Shown here: piece after piece, positions 5,459 through 10,921 of the stretch
Numbering within the stretch: the first letter of the stretch is position 1
Layout: each line of letters starts with the position of its first letter
Virus record (IMG/VR): IMGVR_UViG_3300034198_006942
Span: 1-25,035 of that record
DNA length: 25,035 nucleotides
From: a virus
Strand: one strand, 5' to 3'
The notes under the pieces: model-generated
The model's database searches: none
Seen by the model: only the letters and a program-made list of their open reading frames with translations
What the model was told of the DNA's origin: nothing
Position numbers and translations under genes: made by a program

Positions 5459-5680
5459 ATGGACGAACCTAATTTTGACGCAGTGTTTGAGACGCTCGCT
5501 CGCATGGAACAAACTCTTGCTCGTGTAGAGAAGTTAGTTACTGATTTCAGCAAGATAGGACCGATGGCCCCGCTGCCGGTAGAAAACTGGAACGGCGAAG
5601 AATCTTCAATTGGAGGGCGAATGAAGTCGCTCAAAGATTACAACTTCGTAGTTGCGCCAAATCCATCTAAGAAAGACTAA
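5459..5680 (+). CDS. Coiled-coil hypothetical protein, 73 aa
   Basis: Starts five bases after the previous stop without a clear ribosome site, so translation probably depends on the upstream gene. Residues 8-31 (VFETLARMEQTLARVEKLVTDF) form a short heptad pattern typical of a coiled coil, followed by a Pro-rich linker and a basic tail. It may oligomerise. No family recognised. Followed by a terminator. Confidence 0.65.
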   Translation: MDEPNFDAVFETLARMEQTLARVEKLVTDFSKIGPMAPLPVENWNGEESSIGGRMKSLKDYNFVVAPNPSKKD

Positions 5681-5732
5681 AGTTCCTAAGACCTCGGGAA
5701 ACCCCCACAAACCCCCCATTCTGAGGCGACAG

Positions 5733-5759
5733 TGCCCTACTCTTCGGAGTGGGGCATTT
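5733..5759 (+). terminator. Hairpin terminator between convergent operons
   Basis: A 10-bp stem (5733-5742 with 5747-5756, one G-T pair) with a TTCG tetraloop is followed by TTTGTTG. The stem also encodes the C-terminus of the minus-strand membrane protein, so both convergent transcripts cross it. Confidence 0.8.
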
Positions 5760-5994
5760 GTTGTTTACGGGCAAGGTCGGGACTTGCAGCGTTGCGCCAC
5801 TGAATTGCATTTTTTGCATGAACGCTTCCGTAAGCGAGTGCGCCGAAAATAAAGCCGTACTGCTTGGTGACGATTGCATAAACCATCCAAAGACATTCAT
5901 TAAGAAAAGCAATACCCCAAGCCCACCAATGTCTTTTACCGATGAGCCAGAGCCCCGTCACTCCGAGCGAACTCAGAGCCCATGACCACCACAT
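5737..5994 (-). CDS. Small multi-pass membrane protein, 85 aa
   Basis: Trp-rich membrane protein: WALSSLGVTGLWLIG (residues 4-18), WWAWGIAFLNECLWMVYAIV (about 23-42) and GFIFGALAYGSVHAK (47-61) give three hydrophobic segments. The pattern of GLWLIGK and W-x-W-x-x-x-x-x-x-E-x-L-W resembles a small membrane protein frequent in actinophages (memory, unnamed). It is the second gene of a minus-strand pair, its ATG overlapping the previous TGA as TGATG. Possible roles include superinfection exclusion or transport; none is demonstrated. Confidence 0.75.
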   Translation of the reverse strand: MWWSWALSSLGVTGLWLIGKRHWWAWGIAFLNECLWMVYAIVTKQYGFIFGALAYGSVHAKNAIQWRNAASPDLARKQQMPHSEE

Positions 5995-6242
5995 CAGGAC
6001 GCTGAACGGCGAATTTTATTTGCTTGGCTGTACAAGCCCATCAAAGCATCGTCAAGTTGATGCCCAGAAGAAGAAGCAATAAACTTCATATCATTGCGAG
6101 TCCAGCACGTTACATTCCAACGACCAGCCTGACGAAGAATCTCAAAATCAAGTTCCATCATGTCAAACCACTTCGTGAATTGGGCAATGTCATATCCGCT
6201 TGCTGCGGGACTATTCTGTTCTGTTCCCCATGATGATGGCAT
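5994..6242 (-). CDS. Hypothetical protein, 82 aa
   Basis: First gene of a two-gene minus-strand operon within an otherwise plus-strand array. The sequence is mixed alpha/beta (FTKWFDMMELDFEILRQAGRWNVTCWTRNDMKF, then GHQLDDALMGLYSQANKI). The second half resembles a compact strand-helix unit, but no family is recognised. A minus-strand -10 TAGTAT lies exactly six bases before the ATG, so this gene also appears leaderless. Its spacer lacks the TAATAAGCC core of the repeat family. Confidence 0.65.
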   Translation of the reverse strand: MPSSWGTEQNSPAASGYDIAQFTKWFDMMELDFEILRQAGRWNVTCWTRNDMKFIASSSGHQLDDALMGLYSQANKIRRSAS

Positions 6243-6254
6243 GTTGAGATACTA
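6243..6254 (-). promoter_or_regulatory. Leaderless -10 for the minus-strand pair
   Basis: On the minus strand TAGTAT (6249-6254) is followed by six bases (CTCAAC) and the ATG at 6242. No convincing -35 at 17 bp; the T-rich stretch 6261-6267 is AT-rich spacer. It lies back to back with promoter copy 9. Confidence 0.5.
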
Positions 6255-6276
6255 GCAAACATTTTTTACTCACAGG

Positions 6277-6305
6277 TTGCAAGTCTCCCCAATAAGCCGT
6301 AACAT
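6277..6305 (+). promoter_or_regulatory. Promoter repeat A, copy 9 (before an RNA gene)
   Basis: -35 TTGCAA (6277-6282), 17-bp spacer with CCCCAATAAGCCG, -10 TAACAT (6300-6305). A second TAGTAT (6305-6310) overlaps. No ATG stands at the expected +1; instead a hairpin-rich segment begins at about 6312. Confidence 0.7.
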
Positions 6306-6311
6306 AGTATG

Positions 6312-6478
6312 TAGATGAGATAAAACCTCATCGGTGGGTAAACCTACAAAGCCCCACACTGTTGAAGCCGAAAGGTGGAGGTGTGAAGGACGGTGTAGCC
6401 CACACAACCAATTTCTGCTAACGGAGAAATGGAAATAGCCCACTAGCCCTCGGACACGACAGGCAAGTGGGTTTTTTT
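6312..6478 (+). ncRNA. Candidate structured small RNA, about 165 nt
   Basis: The segment has its own promoter and ends in a strong terminator, with no open frame of note. Hairpin 1: GATGAG (6314-6319) with CTCATC (6327-6332) and a 7-base loop. A middle region has competing GTGGG/CCCAC and CACAC/GTGTG pairings, and CC-GAAA-GG (6368-6375) looks like a GNRA-capped element. Hairpin 3: CC(A)ATTTCT with AGAAATGG (6408-6432). Terminator: CCCACT (6439-6444) with AGTGGG (6466-6471), an inner GCC/GGC and TCG-GACA-CGA, then seven T. It matches no RNA family that I recognise. It could be a regulatory RNA, an RNA-polymerase-binding RNA or a host-targeting antisense RNA. Confidence 0.65.
6439..6478 (+). 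terminator. Intrinsic terminator of the small RNA
   Basis: Stem CCCACT/AGTGGG continued by GCC/GGC and TCG/CGA around a GACA loop, followed directly by seven T (6472-6478). Confidence 0.85.
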
Positions 6479-6523
6479 CTGTCTATGAGCACGTGCGCCA
6501 GTAGTCCCGCGTATTATTGTTAC

Positions 6524-6625
6524 ATGTCAGAAAACCCACCCCCACCTCCTCCTGAGAAAAAGAAAAAGCCAAGACCGCAGTTTATTAAACCTGTCAAACC
6601 ACGCAGGTGCGGAACCTGTCATTAG
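6524..6625 (+). CDS. Pro/Lys-rich small protein, 33 aa
   Basis: A -10-like TATTAT (6512-6517) lies exactly six bases before the ATG, suggesting a leaderless transcript. The peptide has a run of six Pro after MSEN, then EKKKKPRPQ, and ends in RRCGTCH. The C-x-x-C-H end could bind metal but is isolated. The composition suggests a flexible basic peptide that may touch nucleic acid. Evidence for translation is only the start arrangement and its position between an RNA gene and promoter copy 10. Confidence 0.5.
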   Translation: MSENPPPPPPEKKKKPRPQFIKPVKPRRCGTCH

Positions 6626-6626
6626 G

Positions 6627-6664
6627 TTGTTAAAACTTTAGTTAAGCCCTATGATGTACACATG
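6627..6664 (+). promoter_or_regulatory. Leaderless promoter repeat A, copy 10
   Basis: -35 TTGTTA (6627-6632), 17-bp spacer with a diverged TTAGTTAAGCCC core, -10 TATGAT (6650-6655), six bases GTACAC, ATG at 6662. Confidence 0.75.
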
Positions 6665-6928
6665 GCAAAAGAATTAACACCTGTACAAATGGGCATGGAC
6701 TTTGAGGACTGGCTGGCTATCGGTCATTCGCAGGGTTGGTGCGGGGCTCCCGTGTGCTACACGCATGACGGACTCCCAACAACAGCCGAGGAGGACGAAG
6801 AGTTTGAGGAGCATGACCCGTGTATCCACATCATTCGTCTGTACGACAGCCCCGAAGACCGAGCAAAGATTGAAGAGAACCACTCCCCCTCGGTATGGCG
6901 TGGCTCCAATAGAGGTCTCGGTAAATAA
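6662..6928 (+). CDS. Conserved phage hypothetical, 88 aa
   Basis: Start fixed by promoter copy 10. The segment MGMDFEDWLAIGHSQGWCGAPVCYTHDG followed by an acidic run and HDPCIHIIRLYD looks like a hypothetical protein I associate with many actinobacteriophages, with conserved Trp, Cys and His. CGAPVC and the later CIH could bind metal. C-terminal NHSPSVWRGSNRG is also typical of that family. Function unknown. Confidence 0.8.
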   Translation: MAKELTPVQMGMDFEDWLAIGHSQGWCGAPVCYTHDGLPTTAEEDEEFEEHDPCIHIIRLYDSPEDRAKIEENHSPSVWRGSNRGLGK

Positions 6929-6939
6929 TCTTCACCATG

Positions 6940-6977
6940 TTGTGATTGTCGGTAATAAGCCATAGTATGTATTTATG
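6940..6977 (+). promoter_or_regulatory. Leaderless promoter repeat A, copy 11
   Basis: -35 TTGTGA (6940-6945), 17-bp spacer with GGTAATAAGCCA, -10 TAGTAT (6963-6968), six bases GTATTT, ATG at 6975. Confidence 0.85.
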
Positions 6978-7142
6978 GAAGTACAAGAGACACGTAAACC
7001 AAAAGCATGGCGTAATGGCAGATACATTTACTGCATGACCCACGGTCAGACGCAGTGCTACGACATTGAACTCGTCTACGGAGATAACCCTTTGCTAGAG
7101 GGTGGACGTAAGTGCGATTGGTGTAAGGCGAAACTGAAGTGA
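6975..7142 (+). CDS. Small zinc-ribbon-type protein, 55 aa
   Basis: Start fixed by promoter copy 11. Residues 19-28 hold two cysteines (YCMTHGQTQC) and residues 47-50 hold CDWC, an arrangement typical of a small zinc ribbon. Basic at both ends. The following gene begins with GTG inside its TGA. No specific family recognised. Confidence 0.65.
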   Translation: MEVQETRKPKAWRNGRYIYCMTHGQTQCYDIELVYGDNPLLEGGRKCDWCKAKLK

Positions 7143-7399
7143 CCACAGAGTTTGAAGCCTTTGAGAACCTAGTCAAGTCCCTGCATGACCATCCCACCAA
7201 CAGGGATAAGAGACATGGTCAGATGTACTTCAAGGTTCTTAGTGAGATACGCCCCGCTATTGCAGAAGTAATCACGGGAACCATGTTTGACCCGTTCTAC
7301 AAAGACGAGATACATCCAAGTACGTCAGAGATTGTACAGCGCTACTGGCACTTCCCTCAAGATGAAGTGCTTGGCGACTTTGTAGGGAAAAGTGAATAA
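7139..7399 (+). CDS. Hypothetical protein, 86 aa
   Basis: GTG start overlapping the previous stop (GTGA). Acidic, mostly helical sequence (FEAFENLVKSLHDHP, FKVLSEIRPAIAEVITG, PSTSEIVQRYWHF) without cysteines, unlike its neighbours. No motif recognised. It is the last gene before the origin-like intergenic region. Confidence 0.7.
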   Translation: MTTEFEAFENLVKSLHDHPTNRDKRHGQMYFKVLSEIRPAIAEVITGTMFDPFYKDEIHPSTSEIVQRYWHFPQDEVLGDFVGKSE

Positions 7400-7450
7400 G
7401 TCGGGGCTTCGCCGGCGTTGTCTTCTTCCGTCTAAATAATCACACCCAAT

Positions 7451-7467
7451 TCCTTTCCGCCACCGTA
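7451..7467 (+). repeat. Intergenic repeat B, copy 4
   Basis: TCCTTTCCGCCACCGTA followed by ACACTTTT. It opens the origin-like stretch. Upstream, 7409-7416 holds a TCGCCGGC octamer whose right flank (GTTGTCTTC) matches that of the octamer at 4367. Confidence 0.75.
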
Positions 7468-7524
7468 ACACTTTTCGGTATCTATTAAGTTTCGTTACAC
7501 TCCTGAGTCAGTTGCGTTACGCTC

Positions 7525-7533
7525 TGTGGATAA
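7525..7533 (-). other. DnaA box (TTATCCACA on minus strand)
   Basis: Exact match to the consensus DnaA-binding 9-mer. A chance 9-mer, but its place beside a parS site in a non-coding stretch makes it notable. Confidence 0.55.
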
Positions 7534-7565
7534 CTTTGTGCGATTGTGAATGTTAGGCATGCCTA

Positions 7566-7583
7566 ATGTTTCACGTGAAACAT
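7566..7583. other. parS: parS-type palindrome
   Basis: An 18-bp perfect palindrome whose central 16 bp, TGTTTCACGTGAAACA (7567-7582), equals the chromosomal parS consensus bound by ParB in Actinobacteria and Bacillus. No parA or parB gene is visible in the window, so host ParB or a phage ParB encoded elsewhere would be the partner. Confidence 0.85.
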
Positions 7584-7585
7584 AG

Positions 7586-7608
7586 GTAGGTTGCTAAAAA
7601 AAACCTAC
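7586..7608 (+). other. Hairpin between parS and promoter copy 12
   Basis: GTAGGTT (7586-7592) pairs with AACCTAC (7602-7608) around an A-rich nine-base loop. No T-run follows, so it is not a terminator. It ends eight bases before the -35 of promoter copy 12 and may act as an upstream A-tract or regulator site. Confidence 0.4.
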
Positions 7609-7616
7609 TCGGCAGG

Positions 7617-7654
7617 TTGTCTCTGTCCCTAATAAGCCATACAGTGATGTCATG
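7617..7654 (+). promoter_or_regulatory. Leaderless promoter repeat A, copy 12
   Basis: -35 TTGTCT (7617-7622), 17-bp spacer with CCCTAATAAGCCA, -10 TACAGT (7640-7645), six bases GATGTC, ATG at 7652. Confidence 0.85.
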
Positions 7655-7867
7655 AAGGAAATGAAGACCCAAATAGAAGAAGTCGCAAGACTTGCCGAAG
7701 AACTCAAAGAGGCTCTCAAAGGGCTCACGGGCCCGAGCGGTCGGATGACGACCTACTGGAACGGAAAGCCTGCCGACTGGCCAGCGAACTTGCCGTGGAG
7801 CGACGAAGCGGTCGCCCGAGCCAGCAACGCTCTCGGGTCGCTGACGCTGGAAGAGGAGGATGAGTGA
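7652..7867 (+). CDS. Small hypothetical protein with N-terminal coiled coil, 71 aa
   Basis: Start fixed by promoter copy 12. Residues 1-26 (MKTQIEEVARLAEELKEALKGL) form an amphipathic helix or short coiled coil. Then comes a Gly/Pro linker, a Trp-rich WNGKPADWPANLPW, and an acidic end. GTGA overlap with the next gene. It lies just after the parS region, but nothing in it resembles ParB or a ParB-like helix-turn-helix. Confidence 0.65.
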   Translation: MKEMKTQIEEVARLAEELKEALKGLTGPSGRMTTYWNGKPADWPANLPWSDEAVARASNALGSLTLEEEDE

Positions 7868-8160
7868 CCGAGCGAATAACGCCGACCAAGCGCAGAGCCG
7901 AGCGAAAGGCAGAGCAGAAGCGCATCTCACGAAACTGGAAGCGCAGACAGGCGTACTACCTCAAGTTCGTAGCCGACCGACCCGCTCGCTGTCACGACTG
8001 CGGGACTACAAAAACCGCAAAAGAAATGTTTAAGTACGCACGGCGAGAAGTGAGCGTCAACAACCAGTGTCGCCCGTGCTCCGACAAAGAGTTTGAGATG
8101 GACTACGGGTACGAGCCCGAGTACGAAGGCGACCGCATCTACTGGAAAACGCATCCCTAG
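7864..8160 (+). CDS. Basic treble-clef-type zinc protein, 98 aa
   Basis: GTG start overlapping the previous stop. A very basic N-terminal helix (TKRRAERKAEQKRISRNWKRRQ) precedes CHDC (residues 43-46) and CRPC (about 69-72), separated by a stretch with NNQ before the second pair. This is reminiscent of HNH-like or treble-clef zinc knuckles, but the catalytic His-Asn-His set is not present. Probably a nucleic-acid-binding protein. Followed by a terminator. Confidence 0.7.
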   Translation: MTERITPTKRRAERKAEQKRISRNWKRRQAYYLKFVADRPARCHDCGTTKTAKEMFKYARREVSVNNQCRPCSDKEFEMDYGYEPEYEGDRIYWKTHP

Positions 8161-8204
8161 CGCGGGGCTAGAAGACACACCCGCAACAAGTTCCCTTCAT
8201 CAGA

Positions 8205-8237
8205 GAACCCGCCCGCACTTCCGCAGGCGGGCTCTTT
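8205..8237 (+). terminator. Hairpin terminator
   Basis: Nine-base arms 8205-8213 and 8226-8234 (one mismatch) form a GC-rich stem followed by TTT. Confidence 0.6.
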
Positions 8238-8257
8238 GGCGTGTGACGAGAGCCACG

Positions 8258-8295
8258 TTGTGATTACCCCTAATAAGCCATACATTGGAGTCATG
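8258..8295 (+). promoter_or_regulatory. Leaderless promoter repeat A, copy 13
   Basis: -35 TTGTGA (8258-8263), 17-bp spacer with CCCTAATAAGCCA, -10 TACATT (8281-8286), six bases GGAGTC, ATG at 8293. Confidence 0.85.
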
Positions 8296-8382
8296 AAAGG
8301 GAAGGAGGAGAAAATGAATACATGCCCAAATTGTGGCTATGAGTACGGCTACGATAAGCCTGACGATTGCCACTGCGACTAG
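8293..8382 (+). CDS. Mini zinc-knuckle peptide, 29 aa
   Basis: Leaderless ATG at promoter copy 13, with a second ATG at 8314 that has a strong GGAGGAG site just upstream and would give 22 aa in the same frame. CPNCG (residues 11-15) and CHC at the end form a plausible single zinc site. A strong terminator follows immediately, so this tiny gene is a complete transcription unit of its own. Confidence 0.6.
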   Translation: MKGKEEKMNTCPNCGYEYGYDKPDDCHCD

Positions 8383-8400
8383 TTCGCACAGCCTACGAGA

Positions 8401-8432
8401 ACCCACCTGTTGCCCTCCGCAGGTGGGTTTTT
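8401..8432 (+). terminator. Intrinsic terminator
   Basis: Perfect 9-bp stem ACCCACCTG (8401-8409) with CAGGTGGGT (8420-8428), followed by a run of T. Confidence 0.9.
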
Positions 8433-8458
8433 CGCTGTATCCCTTTATGTCTGGTTTC

Positions 8459-8496
8459 TGGCGACGGGCGCAGCCCCGCATTACACTGGGGACGTG
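8459..8496 (+). promoter_or_regulatory. Leaderless promoter of the SNF2 helicase
   Basis: -10 TACACT (8482-8487), six bases GGGGAC, GTG at 8494. TGGCGA (8459-8464) stands 17 bp upstream as a weak -35. The geometry is that of the repeat family but the TAATAAGCC core is absent. Confidence 0.6.
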
Positions 8497-10413
8497 AGTT
8501 CTCTACATCTTGACGATGACCACTTGGTTCTAGACTTCCCTTATGACGCACAGCAGGTAGCCGAGGTGAAGCGCATCTACGGAGCAAAGTGGGACAAGGT
8601 CGGTCGGGTTTGGCGACTCCCGATGGTTTCGTTGGATGATGCACGGGACTTCGCCGGCCGCTGCGGAATACCAGTTTCTTCAGAATTAATGGTGTTTACT
8701 CTTCCAGCCCACAAAAACGAGGAAAAGGGAATCTACATAAACGGCAGTTGGATTTATTTGTCGTTTGGTTATGACCCAGTAATGGTGAGGTCTGTCAAGG
8801 GAATTGCTGGAATTACATGGCATGCGAAGACAAAGGCGTGGCGAGCCCCGATGACTTCAATAGCGGAAGTTGTTAAGTGGGGTGACACCTTTAAGCAGGT
8901 TGTCCCAGACGATGTTCGCAGTGCGCTGTCCGAGGTGGAGAACTCCCTTACTGAACTAAAGGAAGCATCCAGACTGACTGATGCGGATATTGAAATCCCG
9001 GGACTTACCGGAACGTTACTGCCGTACCAGAGAGCAGGAGTTGCATATGCAAGCAAGGCGAGGCAAACATTCATTGCCGATGAAATGGGACTTGGTAAGA
9101 CGCTTCAAGCAATGTCTACGCTTGAGGTCACTAACTTGGAGAACCCGTCGTTTCCCGCAGTAGTTGTTTGTCCAGCGACACTTGTTCTTAACTGGAAGGC
9201 TGAGTACACTCGTTGGTTTCCTCATCGCAATGTATCTGTAGTCACCGATAGGAAGACATTCCCAACAGACTATGACATTGTTGTTATTAGTTATTCTAAC
9301 GTTAATCACTGGGAAAAACAACTTCTTAATCACAAATCTTATGTGTTTGATGAAAGTCATTACTGCAAGAACCCATCTGCACAGCGAACCAAAAGTGCGG
9401 TGAAGATTGCACGTTCAGCCCCGGCATCTGGAGTTGTACTCTGTTTGACAGGAACACCAGTTACCAACCGACCAGCCGAGTATGCAAGCCAACTCAAAAT
9501 CATTGGGAAGTTGGACAAGTTCGGAGGAGAGTGGGGCTTCTACAGACGTTACTGCAACGCTTTCAAAGATAAGTGGGGGCAGTGGCATCTTGAAGGTCAC
9601 AGCAACCTAGAGGAATTAAACGAGAGATTGCGTTCGCTCTGTTACATCAGGCGCACAAAAGAACAAGTGCTAACCGAACTGCCACCTGTTATTCACGACC
9701 CCGTGCTTATTGACGGGACTGCAGCCGGTATGAAGGAATACAAAAAAGCCGAAACTGACATCGTTGAATACTTGGTTCAGAGGGCTAAGGAAATTGCGTT
9801 GGAACTTGGAGAGTCACCAAACTCGGCAGCCGTTGTAGCACGCATCAAAGCAGAAAGCAACCAACATCTGGTTCGCTTGTCAGTTCTTCGTCGTTTGTCA
9901 GCAAAAGCAAAGATGCCCGCAATTAAGGAGTGGGTGGAGTCCCGTGTGGCGGAGGGACGCAAAGTTGTTATTGCGGCTCATCACAGAGACGTAGTGGACG
10001 AGTTAGCCAAAGAGTTCGGCAACTTACGCATTCAAGGGGGCATGGATATCGGTGAGATAGAAGCGCAGAAGCATAAGTTTATGACATTGCCATGTGAAGA
10101 AGCACCTGTGATTGTCCTCTCAATCCAAGCAGCAAAGACGGGGCATAACCTGCAAGTTGCACAAGACGTACTTTTTGTTGAACTTCCGTGGACGCCCGCT
10201 GATGTAGACCAAACCTACAGTCGCTGTCATAGATTGGGGCAGAAGTCTTCCGTTACGGCGACTTACTTGCTTGGTAATGGAACGATAGATGAGGAAATCT
10301 ACAACCTCATTGAACGCAAGCGTGGTGTTGTAAACCAAGCGGTTGATGGCGGCAGCCCCGAGAATGAGTCCGCATCTTCGTTGATTATGGGAATGTTGTT
10401 CAAAGATTTGTGA
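8494..10413 (+). CDS. SNF2-family DNA helicase/translocase with HARP-like N-terminal repeats, 639 aa
   Basis: ATP-driven DNA translocase of superfamily 2, probably used in phage replication fork repair or recombination. From the GTG start: two HARP-like modules (about residues 10-60 with GAKWDKVGRVWRLP, and 80-135 with GITWHAKTKAWRAP), as in annealing helicases of the SMARCAL1 type. Then the helicase core: Walker A DEMGLGKT (196-203), DESH box (286-289), LTGTP (318-322), and motif VI QTYSRCHRLGQ (573-583). The open frame begins at 8410, inside the upstream terminator. I chose GTG 8494 because a TACACT -10 lies six bases before it and because all conserved sequence lies after it. It carries a TCGCCGGC octamer at 8651. 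Confidence 0.9.
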   Translation: MSSLHLDDDHLVLDFPYDAQQVAEVKRIYGAKWDKVGRVWRLPMVSLDDARDFAGRCGIPVSSELMVFTLPAHKNEEKGIYINGSWIYLSFGYDPVMVRSVKGIAGITWHAKTKAWRAPMTSIAEVVKWGDTFKQVVPDDVRSALSEVENSLTELKEASRLTDADIEIPGLTGTLLPYQRAGVAYASKARQTFIADEMGLGKTLQAMSTLEVTNLENPSFPAVVVCPATLVLNWKAEYTRWFPHRNVSVVTDRKTFPTDYDIVVISYSNVNHWEKQLLNHKSYVFDESHYCKNPSAQRTKSAVKIARSAPASGVVLCLTGTPVTNRPAEYASQLKIIGKLDKFGGEWGFYRRYCNAFKDKWGQWHLEGHSNLEELNERLRSLCYIRRTKEQVLTELPPVIHDPVLIDGTAAGMKEYKKAETDIVEYLVQRAKEIALELGESPNSAAVVARIKAESNQHLVRLSVLRRLSAKAKMPAIKEWVESRVAEGRKVVIAAHHRDVVDELAKEFGNLRIQGGMDIGEIEAQKHKFMTLPCEEAPVIVLSIQAAKTGHNLQVAQDVLFVELPWTPADVDQTYSRCHRLGQKSSVTATYLLGNGTIDEEIYNLIERKRGVVNQAVDGGSPENESASSLIMGMLFKDL

Positions 10414-10420
10414 TAACAGG

Positions 10421-10458
10421 TTGTGTATGGGTCTAATAAGGCATACATTGAAGACATG
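10421..10458 (+). promoter_or_regulatory. Leaderless promoter repeat A, copy 14
   Basis: -35 TTGTGT (10421-10426), 17-bp spacer with TCTAATAAGGCA, -10 TACATT (10444-10449), six bases GAAGAC, ATG at 10456. Confidence 0.85.
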
Positions 10459-10635
10459 AAAGAAGAAGTAAAAGACTCACTCATAGGCATAGGGTACGGT
10501 CTAGCAATAGCCCTACTCGCAGTCTTTGGGGTAATCAGCGGTAAGACCGCAATAATCATTGGATTAGGAACGGTTGCATTTAGTTTCGTTCTCATCTTTG
10601 TCTCAATCGTCACAGAAGTAATGAAGGAAAAGTAA
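10456..10635 (+). CDS. Small two-segment membrane protein, 59 aa
   Basis: Start fixed by promoter copy 14; an upstream in-frame start at 10423 lies in the promoter repeat. Two hydrophobic segments (IGIGYGLAIALLAVFGVISG, about 10-29, and AIIIGLGTVAFSFVLIFVSIV, about 32-52) with charged ends (MKEEVKD, EVMKEK) form a hairpin membrane topology. A holin-like size and shape are possible, but there is no adjacent lysin. TAATG overlap with the next gene. Confidence 0.7.
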   Translation: MKEEVKDSLIGIGYGLAIALLAVFGVISGKTAIIIGLGTVAFSFVLIFVSIVTEVMKEK

Positions 10636-10736
10636 TGGACTTAGCAGTCAATCTCCACCCAGTAGTAGTCGTGTTCTTTGTAACAGCACTCATCGGACTC
10701 CGTATCCTGAAGTTGGAACGATTCAATAAGAAATAA
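10635..10736 (+). CDS. Small single-pass membrane protein, 33 aa
   Basis: ATG overlaps the previous stop as TAATG. One hydrophobic segment (HPVVVVFFVTALIGLRIL, residues 8-25) and a basic tail (KLERFNKK). Probably acts with the preceding membrane protein. No family recognised. Confidence 0.6.
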   Translation: MDLAVNLHPVVVVFFVTALIGLRILKLERFNKK

Positions 10737-10749
10737 AGGTTCGCAAAGT

Positions 10750-10766
10750 TCCTTTCCGCCACCGTA
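10750..10766 (+). repeat. Intergenic repeat B, copy 5
   Basis: TCCTTTCCGCCACCGTA, 14 bases after the previous stop. The stretch 10767-10883 has no gene. It shares TCCCTCGGGACT with the copy-1 stretch (565-575) and ends in an A-tract before promoter copy 15. Confidence 0.75.
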
Positions 10767-10883
10767 CTATGTTTCAGTTTTGTATGAAATGCTTTCCCTC
10801 GGGACTGCTGTATGGGCGTGTCTTCCGTGATGACCTGTTTGTTTTCGGTGAAAAATCTTCACAAAAAAACTTTTGGTCTAAGG

Positions 10884-10921
10884 TTGTTATTATTCCTAAT
10901 AAGGCATAGAGTGTACTCATG
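10884..10921 (+). promoter_or_regulatory. Leaderless promoter repeat A, copy 15
   Basis: -35 TTGTTA (10884-10889), 17-bp spacer with CCTAATAAGGCA, -10 TAGAGT (10907-10912), six bases GTACTC, ATG at 10919. A seven-base A-tract (10862-10868) lies upstream. Confidence 0.85.

Larger units (their letters stand above)
7493..7583 (+). other. Origin-like cluster: iterated repeats, DnaA box, palindrome, parS
   Basis: In order: CGTTACACTC (7493-7502) and CGTTACGCTC (7515-7524), near-identical direct repeats 22 bp apart; TGTGGATAA (7525-7533), a perfect DnaA box on the minus strand; the 14-bp palindrome TTAGGCATGCCTAA (7553-7566); and the parS palindrome (7566-7583). No gene lies in 7400-7651. Together this resembles a bacterial oriC/parS region or a plasmid-like replication and partition site. 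Only one perfect DnaA box is seen, so origin function is inferred, not shown. Confidence 0.5.

Noticed and set aside
5652-5985. Plus-strand frames over the terminator and the minus-strand membrane gene
   Set aside because: No start signals, and they lie antisense to a clear membrane protein.
7566-7583. parS palindrome as a terminator hairpin
   Set aside because: It has no loop and no T-run, and matches the ParB site exactly.
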